64,000 nt of DNA from positions 29,571,567 to 29,635,566 of the forward strand of contig OX579636.1 in the NCBI GenBank assembly GCA_951230915.1. The letters run 5' to 3'. This stretch comes from Antitrichia curtipendula (taxonomy: Eukaryota > Streptophyta > Bryopsida > Hypnales > Leucodontaceae). The notes beneath the pieces are model-generated. The model ran no database searches, was not told the origin of the DNA, and worked only from the letters and a program-made list of their open reading frames with translations. Position numbers and translations under genes: made by a program. The stretch's first letter is position 1, and every line of letters starts with the position of its first letter. Below, piece by piece: positions 32,762-45,500 of the stretch.

Positions 32762-35700
32762 TCAGGGGTCAACCTCGTTTGACCTATTCAAAGTTGCCTG
32801 GGCAGCTTCTCTGCTCTTCTGAGGAATAGTACGTGATTTTGGGTTAACCGTTTTGGACCAATTCGCGTATAGTACACAAGAAGCGTCCACCCAAGTGGAA
32901 GGCGTGTTTTCCACTACCCATTTTCCGTACCAACAATTCCGATACCTCAATTCCATGGTACTTTCGGAGTTATTTGGTCTCCAATATTGGAGCAAGAACT
33001 TCTCGTTATTCTCGTGCCCTGCCTCTCTGCAAACGACCGACAGTGCTCTTCCTTGCCAAACAGCACAAACTGTGGGATCTTCAGGTCTAAGAAGAACCCA
33101 AGAACCTGGGCGAATATCAACCCAAGGATTGAAGCTTTCCCTTGGCGCCTCATTTGCGGGTCCGCAATACGGTTCCAATTCCTCTTCCTCAGGAATTATG
33201 TCAACATGATTGATCGTCGGGCCCTGAGAAGATGGTTCTTCCACCCTCCAGTCGTGCTTTGGCCAGAAACCTTCAACTAGTTTTGAAGGACAGTCGGGAA
33301 GGGGCTCCTTCAGCTCATGCAACACACGTTTCCAGTACTCCACGTATGGAGCAAAGGCGGTCGCAAATCCAGAGCATTTAGACATTCCGTTTGCCCAGTA
33401 CTCAAGGTACTTCTCAATTCCTAATAGAATCAAACCCTTGCTCAAGGTCGCTTTCCGTGCCGCTTCTACAGCTCTCTCTTGATTCCCCGTGGCTTTCGGA
33501 ACTTTGCTGCCCCACATGGGCTTGAAAGGAACAGGTTGAGGGCAACCCCGAGGGAGCTTCGGACGACCCACGCGATCTTTCTTCCACAGGCATCGAGAAG
33601 GTCTATCAGATGGAAGCCATTGTGAATCAACTGCCGACTTCTTATACTTCATGACGGGGACTCCGTCACTATCCACGTAGAACCGGAAGAGGTGCATTTC
33701 CTCCAAACCAATTAGTTTTGCCGTGCCACTGCACAAGTAACCCTTCAGAAATGACTTGAAATCAGCAACCTCTTGGATGATTTCCGGCATGAATGACAAT
33801 TCCTGGGACTCCATGAAAGCTTTCATAAGATCCGCGACAACAAATGTATTCTTGCTCTTCAAAGCCTTTGATAGGTGGCTGAAATACGCATCAATGTCCT
33901 CATGCGTATGTCCCACTAGTAGAAAACCGACCTGAATTTCCTTAAACACTCCTCGTGCAGTAAGCAAAGACAAGAATGCCATCAGATATTGGTTCTTGTT
34001 ATCCTTGGCGGAGTTGTCAAGCTGAAGATAAAGATTCTTAGGAAGGGGGCGAGATCCACGTCGGGCTGACTCTGGAATCAATTTCAAAGCGTCCATACAC
34101 CTAGATTTCCCTCTAAGTAGCGCGTCGAACATTGCATTTGCAGGCGGATACGGGAAGATTTCACCCGTCTCCCGAATTGGTGGACCTTCAAGCCGCCGAA
34201 GCAGTCTGGCTAACGACGAAGTGGTGAAGTTCGAGTCGCCCGGCCAACACGCCGGTGCATAATGGGCATATGCACCGTCGGCATGACCATGAGCCACCAT
34301 TCCCGTTACACTCATGGGAAGCTGACCCAGACCTTGTATGGCCTTTGTCGTCACACGCATTCTTGGAAGAGCAGTCTTCCTCGTATCCATCTTGTCATGA
34401 ATAATGCACAATATCTCATGAGGGTTCCTTTTTGATTCCTCACGCCACGAAGCATACAAACGACGACACGACGCTTGATGATTATGATGTTCAGTTCTCT
34501 GCTTCACAAACTCCAAGAAGTCCAAACTTCCTTTAGGTGACTTCAGAATGAACTGTTGTAGTTCATCGCACTTCGTACACTTTGCAAAAGAGCTCCCGAC
34601 AGGCTTGATGGAGACGTTGTTGAAGTGCTGTTTCTTTATTCTACTGATGGTGGATTGGCTCACAATAGGAAGGCCATACTCCACATTCAACTGCAAGTTC
34701 AGAAAACAAAAGCCTAAGTATCAAAGGCAGTGACAGTATAAACAAGAGAAGACCAGCAGCAACAATCAGAACATTAGTAATGAAACAAGTGATCCCGCAA
34801 AAAAAGAAGGGGATATCTCCCGCTAAGCGGAAAAATCAAGTGAATCCCGAAGAGAGAGAGATATCGGGATATGTCTCGATAAGATGATACATGAAGTAAA
34901 GCCCCATAAGAGAAATGTATCGGGAAATCTCCCGTTTACCAAACCCTCCACGAAATCCAGAAATGTTCCAGAGGAAAGTAATAATGAATTCATAAAAATA
35001 CCTCATTGGCATCAGCATGGACACGTTTCCAGTTGTTCCCAGAAGGTAGAAACTTCAGTGTGTCCACTCTTCCGTTTCCAATGCATCGCATTTGGTGTGG
35101 CATTTGGTCAGCAATATTGTCAATCATGGCTTCAATTGTACCAGTGACCTGCACAGTTCGAAGTCGTGGGCGTTTTATCCCTTTGTTTCCATGTGTCGAA
35201 GAAACAACGCCTTCCTTGTACTTCTCAATGTAATTGTGATAGGTCGACTTCGGGATTCCGTGAATAAGATACCACGCCGTTGCACAAACTTCCACTCCCT
35301 CCAACGTAATGTACTTCCGCTTCCTTGTCCAATCGACAGGGTGCAATTGTCCACCAACAGCGATTCCGTACTCTCGACGCTCTTCAAAAGACTTCGAATA
35401 AAATCTCTGCCTGACCTTGAACGACTTATGATGGGAAAAAAATTGGCAGCAATGATTGTCACAGCACTTTTCAAAACTAACCTTTCGAAGTTCAGAGTCC
35501 GCAGTTTTGCGTGAGAATAGCGTGTCCTTCTCACGAAGGGAGGGTCGCCGAACAGTGAAGCGATAGGCTGCCTTCCTTCTTCCACCCAAATAGGCTAGGG
35601 GATCCTGTACATCAGGAAAGGCAGCGAAGTGTTCCACTATATTCTTCAAACACCGTCCACTAGGGAACCAGCACTCCGAAAGGGGCCAACGAGCATGGGA

Positions 35701-36312
35701 CATGATTGCGTCTTGATTACCCACGAAAACATCAAGGACTGTCACACCTACGTGGTCCTCACCTAGAGTACAGTTCTGAAAGTAATCATCTGCCTGACAG
35801 CAACTTATTTGTCCGGACGATAAAAGCACACCTATGGAATCAAGTCGATGCACCTCTAAGTCGGTCCACTCTTTTTGACGAATAAATGGGCTTCCGTCCA
35901 TATGGGGATCCGCAATCACTTTCACAACATTGGCGACTCTCCACAACACTGTCCGGTTCAGAACATCGTATAATGTCCGAAAACCTCTCTGGCACGGATT
36001 GAGCATTAGATGCTGAGCTTCAACTACTACCGATGAAGGCCGTAAAAGAACGAAGACCCAGGGCTCAAACGGGATGGGCACACCAAGCCACTCCCCTTGA
36101 GGTCGACCCTCCACAATAGACCCTACTCCAACTTCTCCAAATTTCGGAAGGTAAAGCCTCACTATGTCACCATTAGTCAATGATATATCATGAGCACAAG
36201 ATTCTTGAGACTCAGCCTCCCCGGTGGATTCGCCTATGTATGGGGTGATGGCTTCATCAAACGATTCAGAGCACGACTCCATAGTGTCGGACTCAGTGTC
36301 CCCAGAAAGCAT
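32762..36312 (-). CDS. Intact two-exon gene, DUF7869-like (transposase-like) protein, about 1,079 aa
   Basis: Exon 1 is 35002-36312 (437 codons from ATG 36310-36312) and exon 2 is 32762-34690, joined in phase 0 across a 311-bp GT-AG intron. An acceptor-like TTACCAG just before the ATG suggests a 5'-UTR intron; an in-frame ATG also exists at 36381. No internal stops. The exon 1 product has a Cys-rich patch (KCCDNHCCQFF) and a helix-turn-helix-like segment (CATAWYLIHGIPKSTYHNYI). Exon 2 has C-X2-C (KCTKC), then IIHDKMD at about residue 536, LYLQLDNSAKDNKNQ (Asp about 662) and GHTHEDIDAYFSHL (about 697-709). This spacing of acidic and His residues is typical of DUF7869 proteins and suggests an RNase H/DDE-type core. 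The C-terminus has a Tudor/BAH-like motif (RPGSWVLLRPED). Palindromic repeats upstream, in the intron and downstream suggest it is an element's own protein. Family is assigned from memory of motifs; catalytic function is inferred. Confidence 0.8.
34808..34937. repeat. Three palindrome copies in the intron of the DUF7869-like gene
   Basis: Variants lie at 34808-34823 (GGGGATATCTCCCGCT), 34863-34880 (ATCGGGATATGTCTCGAT) and 34919-34937 (ATCGGGAAATCTCCCGTTT), spaced about 55 bp. They belong to the same family as the 49-bp array upstream of the gene. Confidence 0.75.
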
Positions 36313-36410
36313 AATAAAAAATCTGGTAATAGTAAACCTGCAAATAAGAATAAGGCCACCATCAGTCTGTAAACATAACAATGGAGAAATAACAAGTTCT
36401 ACAGGAAGTC

Positions 36411-36836
36411 ATCGGAAGATCTCCCGTTGTTAGTTTCCAAATATTGACAAAGGGAAGCCATCGGGAGGTATCTCGATGTATGTTCTCTGCAATTGACGAA
36501 GTAAGCACATCGGGAGATCTCCCAACATAGCTTTACAAATACTGACATAGAAAACTCATCGGCAGATCACCCCATGTTCTATTGTATTTACAAAAAGAAG
36601 GTCAATGAGAGGTATAACGATGTTTTGTTTTTTTAGTATTGACAAAAGAAAGTCATCAGGATATATCCCGATGCAGGTTTTCCAGTACTGACAAGTGGAA
36701 GGCATTAGAAGAACTTACGACGTCAGTTCTAAAGTACTGGTGAAGTGATGACATCGGGAGATCTTCCGATGGCAACAACGGTTGACATAACGATGAGTAA
36801 GTCAGCTACATCATGCTATCGGGATATATCTCGATG
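36411..36836. repeat. 49-bp tandem array with an 18-bp palindromic core, about nine units
   Basis: Cores start at 36411, 36460, 36509, 36558, about 36604, 36655, 36704, 36753 and 36818, mostly exactly 49 bp apart. The consensus core is ATCGGGAGATCTCCCGAT, usually followed by G; the linkers share a (T)ACTGACA-like stretch. Some cores are worn (36604, 36704) but stay in register. The array lies about 100 bp upstream of the DUF7869-like coding start, where it could be a promoter operator or a subterminal transposase-binding region. Confidence 0.85.
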
Positions 36837-36859
36837 ATTTCAGAGAGACTTCCCTCCAT

Positions 36860-38330
36860 GCAAGCAACATTAAATCCACTACTAACGCGTGACCAGGAAT
36901 TCCGTACAATACACTGAATACGTAGAGAAAACCAATATCCGTACTGTAATTCCGTATTTGGTACAGGTCATCAGAGAAGGCACCACGACACCCTGCAACT
37001 TCATGCCTCCTCTTAGTGGCGAAATCATGTGGTTAGGTCTCCACTGTGGGGAATATCCTTATGAACGGCCACTGCGAGTGGCATGGACAATCAAGTTTAC
37101 GATAGTAACCCAAACTCAAGCACATGGGAGTGGGTTCGCTTGGTAATAGTTTAGCTTTGCAAACGACAATCCTGATTCACCGAATACCACTCATGCGATA
37201 CGCGAGTGCACTTTCAACATCGGACCGACAACATCCAAAGGGCGAAAATTCAGAGGACTAGAGAAGGTGAGCTTCCGCGCTCTACACTACTAGACTCAAT
37301 TTCACTATCATTCCTCGTTAACACAGAATTCTATAATCTACTGGGATTATTGAACTGTCCAAGGAATTTTGCACAATGGGCAGAGAGGATTTGCATGACA
37401 AATTCATACCTGTATAAGAAATCAAGGATAGGGGCGGAAATCTAAGCGCGCCTCAATCTGCAGGCGCTAGCAAGGACCGACAGCAATGTCTCCTGACTCC
37501 TCGACCGCCCCTGCTTGTTCTCGTCCGCTCCCAAAAAAAAAAAAGGTTAGTCGGGGGGCGTCGGCTGAATTGCTCTGGATTCCGGAACTCCTGTTTCCCG
37601 CCGTGATTTCGAAAGGGTCCGCCGGTCCAACCTCTTGACTTTCACGTGCACTACTCAAGGTTGTGCAGCATTGTGTCCAAGACGGATCTGAAGATGCGGT
37701 CTTCTTTTCGAATGTTCACTGATTCTTGGACGCCATGCTTCACTGACTGAAGAAATGCCGCGCGTGTGTAGCATCCGTAGAATTTTGAGCCCTTCCGAGA
37801 ACTTTGACAGGAAACGTGCGGACCTTCAATTCAAATCTGCACTGGATCATTTGAACCCGCACCACTAGGTCTTCAACAGGGTTCGTGCGGCCTGCGAGTT
37901 CAAATCTCCAACAAATCAAGGACTTTTCCGCAGCATTCACTGCGGATATCCCCGATCCGTTCCCCCTCTTTTCCGCAGCATTCACTGCTAATATCCCCGG
38001 TCCGTTACCCCTCCGTGCTTAGGAGTTCTTTAAATGTAGGATCATGCATTAACTAGCCTGTAAGTGAACGCGGTTCATGAGAGGTGCTCTTCTCGTTTGA
38101 ATTCTCGTTTACAGATTTATGACTGCAGTTCAAACATCCACGTCCATAAACTTTGATGCTCCAGCTGTGGCTGCCGGGTTTTTATTATTTTATCCTCTTC
38201 GTAACGATATTCCATTTCTATGTATCCCCAAAAGTCAATAAGACATTCAGGCTCATAATGATTAGACTAAGTAGAATATTTCACATGTACTTAATTATTT
38301 TGTAAAGGTGACCTCGGTCAATCTTCAGGA
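36860..38330. other. Unassigned spacer, GC-richer at 37.44-38.03 kb
   Basis: No supported gene. A 45-bp duplication and a looser repeat (RCGTGCGG...TTCAAATCT, about 37815-37905) occupy the GC-rich part; open frames there reflect the duplications. Confidence 0.35.
37924..38012. repeat. 45-bp tandem duplication
   Basis: TTTTCCGCAGCATTCACTGC begins both units (37924 and 37969), each continuing ATATCCCC(G)GTCCGTT with few differences. Confidence 0.85.
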
Positions 38331-38397
38331 TTAAGGGTTTAAAGTTAAGGATTTAAGGGTTTAGGGTTTAGGGTTGCATAGAACTTAGGGTTCAAGG
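38331..38397 (+). repeat. Short telomere-like tract
   Basis: TTAAGGGTTTAGGGTTTAGGG and flanking variants (TTAAGGGTTT, ACTTAGGGTTC) resemble the plant telomere repeat TTTAGGG. Only about three good units are present, 600 bp before the satellite array. Confidence 0.55.
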
Positions 38398-39002
38398 GTG
38401 CAGATGAATGCTCCAGTTGAATGAGTTCAATGAATTTGGGGTTTATGATTGAAGAGTTAGGTTTCAGGAAACAAAGGTCCTGGACCCTGTTATTCTACAG
38501 TTCATATTTTAAAATGAAGGGTTAAACCTTTAATCATTTGAATACATTTCTTTCAAAGTTCATTGCTTCAAAATTTCCTAAACCACACATTCTTTTTCAA
38601 TAAATATTTTTTTCCTTCGATTTTTCAGCTTCAAAAGATGAATTGAACTTCATTTAGATATAAAAAAATTTGTTCTTGCATCTATTAAAAAGTACCATTC
38701 AATCACAACGGTTTCAATATTCTAATAAATAATGAATTGCACAAATTAAATAAAATTTTCCAAAAACACTGAAAAGTAAATTCAATATAATTGAAAGCAC
38801 TTCAAAGTTTATTGTGCACAACAATTATTTTCAATGCCTATCCTCCAAATAAAAGCCTTCATAACACTTGGCTCATTGTTTGGATTGGAATAAATCATAG
38901 ATTCTCAGCATAAATATTACAAAATAAAAAGAACTAACATCGGAATTCAATTTTCCGAAAAAATGATTTCTTTCCCAACATCTGCAAATGTAAGACAGTT
39001 AC
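38398..39002. other. AT-rich junction between the unique region and the satellite
   Basis: AT-rich, no gene. The satellite begins near 39003 with a diverged first monomer (TTTCATGCCTTCACATTC where later monomers read TTTCATGGCCCCAAATTC). Confidence 0.4.
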
Positions 39003-39519
39003 TTTCATGCCTTCACATTCAAAAATCTCATGAACTTTACCCTAGAAATGCCCAAAACAACTTCATACAAGTTGCAATAACTTTTGGGCTTTACTATCCA
39101 CAAGAGTAATCAATTTATTTCCATTCCTAATTGATGTACCCAAGATTTCAAAGAAATAGGGAATATAAGTTGGGAGTCTGCGATTGCATGACCCCAAATT
39201 CAAAAAACTCATGAACGTTACCCTAAAAATGCCCAAAACAACTTCATGCAAGTTGCAATTACTTTTGCGCTTTACTATCCACAAAAGTAATCAATTTATT
39301 TCCATTCCTAATTGATGTACCCAAGAATTCAAAAAAATAGGGAATATAAGTTGGGGGTCTGCAATTGTATGGCCCCAAATTCAAAAAACTCATGAACTTT
39401 ACCCTACAAATGCCCAAAACAACTTCATGCAAATTGCAATTACTTTGGGGCTTTACTATCCACAAGAGTAATCAATTTATTTCCATTCCTAATTGATGTA
39501 CCCAAGAGTTCAAAAAAAA

Positions 39520-42500
39520 TCGGGAATCTAAGGGGGTCTGCCATTTCATGGCCCCAAATTCAAAAAACTCATGAACTTTACTGTAAAATTGCCTAAAACA
39601 ACTTCATGCAAGTTGCAATTACTTTTGGGCTTTACTATGCACAAGAGTAATCAATTTATTTCCATTCCTAATTGATGTACCCAAGAGTTCAAAAAATAGG
39701 GAATATAAGTTGGGGGTCTGCAATTGCATGACCCCAATTTCAAAAAACTCATGAACTTTACTGTAAAAATGCCCAAAACAACTTCATGCAAGTTGCAATT
39801 ACTTTTGGGCTTTACTATCCACAAGAGTAATCAATTTATTTCCATTCCTAATTGATGTACCCAAGAGTTCAAAAAAATTAGGGAATATAAGTTGGGGGTC
39901 TGCAATTGCATGGCCCCAAATTCAAAAAACTCATGAACTTTATCTTAGAAATGCCTAAAACAACTTCATGCAGGTTGCAATTACTTTTGGGCTTTACTAT
40001 GCACAAGAGTAATCAATTTATTTCCATCCTAATTGATGTACCCAAGAATTCAAAAAATAGGGAATATAAGTTGGGGGTCTGCAATTGCATGACCCCAAAT
40101 TCAAAAAACTCATGAACTTTATCTTAGAAATGCCTAAAACAACTTCATGCAGGTTGCAATTATTTTTGGGCTTTACTATGCACAAGAGTAATCAATTTAT
40201 TTCCATTCCTAATTGATGTACCCAAGAGTTCAAAAAAATAGGGAATCTAAGGGGGTCTGCCATTTCATGGCTCCAAATTCAAAAAATTCATGAACTTTAC
40301 TGTAAAAATGCCCAAAACAACTTCATGCAAATTGCAATTACTTTTGGGCTTTACTATCCACAAGAGTAATCAATTTATTTCCATTCCTAATCGATATACC
40401 TACGAGTTCAAAAAAAATCGGGAATCTAAGGGGGTCTGCCATTTCATGGCCCCAAATTCAAAAAACTCATGAACTTTACTGTAAAATTGCCTAAAACAAC
40501 TTCATGCAAGTTGCAATTACTTTTGGGCTTTACTATCCACAAGAGTAATCAATTTATTTCCATTCCTTATTGATGTACCCACGAGTTCAAAAGAATAGGG
40601 AATATAAGTTAGGAGTCTGCGATTGCATGGCCCCAATTTCAAAAAACTCATGAACTTTACTGTAGAAATGCCCAAAACAACTTCATGCAAGTTGCAATTA
40701 CTTTTGGGCTTTACTATCCACAAGAGTAATCAATTTATTTCCATTCCTAATTGATGTACCCAAGAGTTCAAAAAAATAGGGAATATAAGTTGGGGGTCTG
40801 CAATTGTATGGCCCCAAATTCAAAAAACTCATGAACCTTATCTTAGAAATGCCTAAAACAACATCATACAGGTTGCAATTACTTTTGGGCTTTACTATGC
40901 ACAAGAGTAATCAATTTATTTCCATTCCTAATTGATGTACCCAAGAGTTCAAAAAATAGGGAATATAAGTTGGGGGTCTGCAATTGCATGACCCCAATTT
41001 CAAAAAACTCATGAACTTTACTGTAAAAATGCCCAAAACAACTTCATGCAAGTTGCAATTACTTTTGGGCTTTACTATCCACAAGAGTAATCAATTTATT
41101 TCCATTCCTAATTGATGTACCCAAGAGTTCAAAAAAATTAGGGAATATAAGTTGGGGGTCTGCAATTGCATGGCCCCAAATTCAAAAAACTCATGAACTT
41201 TATTTTAGAAATGCCTAAAACAACTTCATGCAGGTTGCAATTACTTTTGGGCTTTACTATGCACAAGAGTAATCAATTTATTTCCATCCTAATTGATGTA
41301 CCCAAGAATTCAAAAAATAGGGAATATAAGTTGGGGGTCTGCAATTGCATGACCCCAAATTCAAAAAACTCATGAACTTTATCTTAGAAATGCCTAAAAC
41401 AACTTCATGCAGGTTGTAATTATTTTTGGGCTTTACTATGCACAAGAGTAATCAATTTATTTCCATTCCTAATTGATGTACCCAAGAGTTCAAAAAAATA
41501 GGGAATCTAAGGGGGTCTGCCATTTCATGGCTCCAAATTCAAAAAACTCATGAACTTTACTGTAAAAATGCCCAAAACAACTTCATGCAAATTGCAATTA
41601 CTTTTGGGCTTTACTATCCACAAGAGTAATCAATTTATTTCCATTCCTAATCGATATACCCACGAGTTCAAAAAAAATCGGGAATCTAAGGGGGTCTGCC
41701 ATTTCATGGCCCCAAATTCAAAAAACTCATGAACTTTACTGTAAAATTGCCTAAAACAACTTCATGCAAGTTGCAATTACTTTTGGGCTTTACTATCCAC
41801 AAGAGTAATCAATTTATTTCCATTCCTTATTGATGTACCCACGAGTTCAAAAGAATAGGGAATATAAGTTGGGAGTCTGCGATTGCATGGCCCCAATTTC
41901 AAAAAACTCATGAACTTTACTGTAGAAATGCCCAAAACAACTTCATGCAAGTTGCAATTACTTTTGGGCTTTACTATCCACAAGAGTAATCAATTTATTT
42001 CCATTCCTAATTGATGTACCCAAGAGTTCAAAAAAATAGGGAATATAAGTTGGGGGTCTGCAATTGTATGGCCCCAAATTCAAAAAACTCATGAACCTTA
42101 TCTTAGAAATGCCTAAAACAACATCATACAGATTGCAATTACTTTTGGGCTTTACTATGCACAAGAGTAATCAATTTATTTCCATTCCTAATTGATGTAC
42201 CCAAGAGTTCAAAAAATAGGGAATATAAGTTGGGGGTCTGCAATTGCATGACCCCAAATTCAAAAAACTCATGAACTTTACTGTAAAAATGCCCAAAACA
42301 ACTTCATGCAAGTTGCAATTACTTTTGGGCTTTACTATCCACAAGAGTAATCAATTTATTTCCATTCCTAATTGATGTACCCAAGAGTTCAAAAAAATTA
42401 GGGAATATAAGTTGGGGGTCTGCAATTGCATGGCCCCAAATTCAAAAAACTCATGAACTTTATCTTAGAAATGCCTAAAACAACTTCATGCAGGTTGCAA

Positions 42501-45500
42501 TTACTTTTGGGCTTTACTATGCACAAGAGTAATCAATTTATTTCCATTCCTAATTGATGTACCCAAGAGTTCAAAAAAATAGGGAATCTAAGGGGGTCTG
42601 CCATTTCATGGCTCCAAATTCAAAAAACTCATGAACTTTACTGTAAAAATGCCCAAAACAACTTCATGCAAATTGCAATTACTTTTGGGCTTTACTATCC
42701 ACAAGAGTAATCAATTTATTTCCATTCCTAATCGATATACCCACGAGTTCAAAAAAAATCGGGAATCTAAGGGGGTCTGCCATTTCATGGCCCCAAATTC
42801 AAAAAACTCATGAACTTTACTGTAAAATTGCCTAAAACAACTTCATGCAAGTTGCAATTACTTTTGGGCTTTACTATCCACAAGAGTAATCAATTTATTT
42901 CCATTCCTTATTGATGTACCCACGAGTTCAAAAGAATAGGGAATATAAGTTGGGAGTCTGCGATTGCATGGCCCCAATTTCAAAAAACTCATGAACTTTA
43001 CTGTAGAAATGCCCAAAACAACTTCATGCAAGTTGCAATTACTTTTGGGCTTTACTATCCACAAGAGTAATCAATTTATTTCCATTCCTAATTGATGTAC
43101 CCAAGAGTTCAAAAAAATAGGGAATATAAGTTGGGGGTCTGCAATTGTATGGCCCCAAATTCAAAAAACTCATGAACCTTATCTTAGAAATGCCTAAAAC
43201 AACATCATACAGGTTGCAATTACTTTTGGGCTTTACTATGCACAAGAGTAATCAATTTATTTCCATTCCTAATTGATGTACCCAAGAGTTCAAAAAAATA
43301 GGGAATATAAGTTGGGGGTCTGCAATTGTATGGCCCCAAATTCAAAAAACTCATGAACCTTATCTTAGAAATGCCTAAAACAACATCATACAGGTTGCAA
43401 TTACTTTTGGGCTTTACTATGCACAAGAGTAATCAATTTATGTCCATTCCTAATTGATGTACCCAAGAGTTCAAAAAATAGGGAATATAAGTTGGGGGTC
43501 TGCAATTGCATGACCCCAATTTCAAAAAACTCATGAACTTTACTGTAAAAATTCCCAAAACAACTTCATGCAAGTTGCAATTACTTTTGGGCTTTACTAT
43601 CCACAAGAGTAATCAATTTATTTCCATTCCTAATCGATATACCCACGAGTTCAAAAAAAATCGGGAATCTAAGGGGGTCTGCCATTTCATGGCCCCAAAT
43701 TCAAAAAACTCATGAACTTTACTGTAAAATTGCCTAAAACAACTTCATGCAAGTTGCAATTACTTTTGGGCTTTACTATCCACAAGAGTAATCAATTTAT
43801 TTCCATTCCTTATTGATGTACCCACGAGTTCAAAAGAATAGGGAATATAAGTTGGGAGTCTGCGATTGCATGGCCCCAATTTCAAAAAACTCATGAACTT
43901 TACTGTAGAAATGCCCAAAACAACTTCATGCAAGTTGCAATTACTTTTGGGCTTTACTATCCACAAGAGTAATCAATTTATTTCCATTCCTAATTGATGT
44001 ACCCAAGAGTTCAAAAAAATAGGGAATATAAGTTGGGGGTCTGCAATTGTATGGCCCCAAATTCAAAAAACTCATGAACCTTATCTTAGAAATGCCTAAA
44101 ACAACATCATACAGATTGCAATTACTTTTGGGCTTTACTATGCACAAGAGTAATCAATTTATTTCCATTCCTAATTGATGTACCCAAGAGTTCAAAAAAT
44201 AGGGAATATAAGTTGGGGGTCTGCAATTGCATGACCCCAAATTCAAAAAACTCATGAACTTTACTGTAAAAATGCCCAAAACAACTTCATGCAAGTTGCA
44301 ATTACTTTTGGGCTTTACTATCCACAAGAGTAATCAATTTATTTCCATTCCTAATTGATGTACCCAAGAGTTCAAAAAAATTAGGGAATATAAGTTGGGG
44401 GTCTGCAATTGCATGGCCCCAAATTCAAAAAACTCATGAACTTTATCTTAGAAATGCCTAAAACAACTTCATGCAGGTTGCAATTACTTTTGGGCTTTAC
44501 TATGCACAAGAGTAATCAATTTATTTCCATTCCTAATTGATGTACCCAAGAATTCAAAAAATAGGGAATATAAGTTGGGGGTCTGCAATTGCATGACCCC
44601 AAATTCAAAAAACTCATGAACTTTATCTTAGAAATGCCTAAAACAACTTCATGCAGGTTGCAATTATTTTTGGGCTTTACTATGCACAAGAGTAATCAAT
44701 TTATTTCCATTCCTAATTGATGTACCCAAGAGTTCAAAAAAATAGGGAATCTAAGGGGGTCTGCCATTTCATGGCTCCAAATTCAAAAAACTCATGAACT
44801 TTACTGTAAAAATGCCCAAAACAACTTCATGCAAATTGCAATTACTTTTGGGCTTTACTATCCACAAGAGTAATCAATTTATTTCCATTCCTAATCGATA
44901 TACCCACGAGTTCAAAAAAAATCGGGAATCTAAGGGGGTCTGCCATTTCATGGCCCCAAATTCAAAAAACTCATGAACTTTACTGTAAAATTGCCTAAAA
45001 CAACTTCATGCAAGTTGCAATTACTTTTGGGCTTTACTATCCACAAGAGTAATCAATTTATTTCCATTCCTTATTGATGTACCCACGAGTTCAAAAGAAT
45101 AGGGAATATAAGTTGGGAGTCTGCGATTGCATGGCCCCAATTTCAAAAAACTCATGAACTTTACTGTAGAAATGCCCAAAACAACTTCATGCAAGTTGCA
45201 ATTACTTTTGGGCTTTACTATGCACAAGAGTAATCAATTTATTTCCATTCCTAATTGATGTACCCAAGAGTTCAAAAAAATAGGGAATATAAGTTGGGGG
45301 TCTGCAATTGTATGGCCCCAAATTCAAAAAACTCATGAACCTTATCTTAGAAATGCCTAAAACAACATCATACAGGTTGCAATTACTTTTGGGCTTTACT
45401 ATGCACAAGAGTAATCAATTTATGTCCATTCCTAATTGATGTACCCAAGAGTTCAAAAAATAGGGAATATAAGTTGGGGGTCTGCAATTGCATGACCCCA

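Noticed and set aside
37740..37985. Minus-strand 81-codon frame with NAAEK repeated
   Set aside because: The repetition comes from the 45-bp DNA duplication; no other support.
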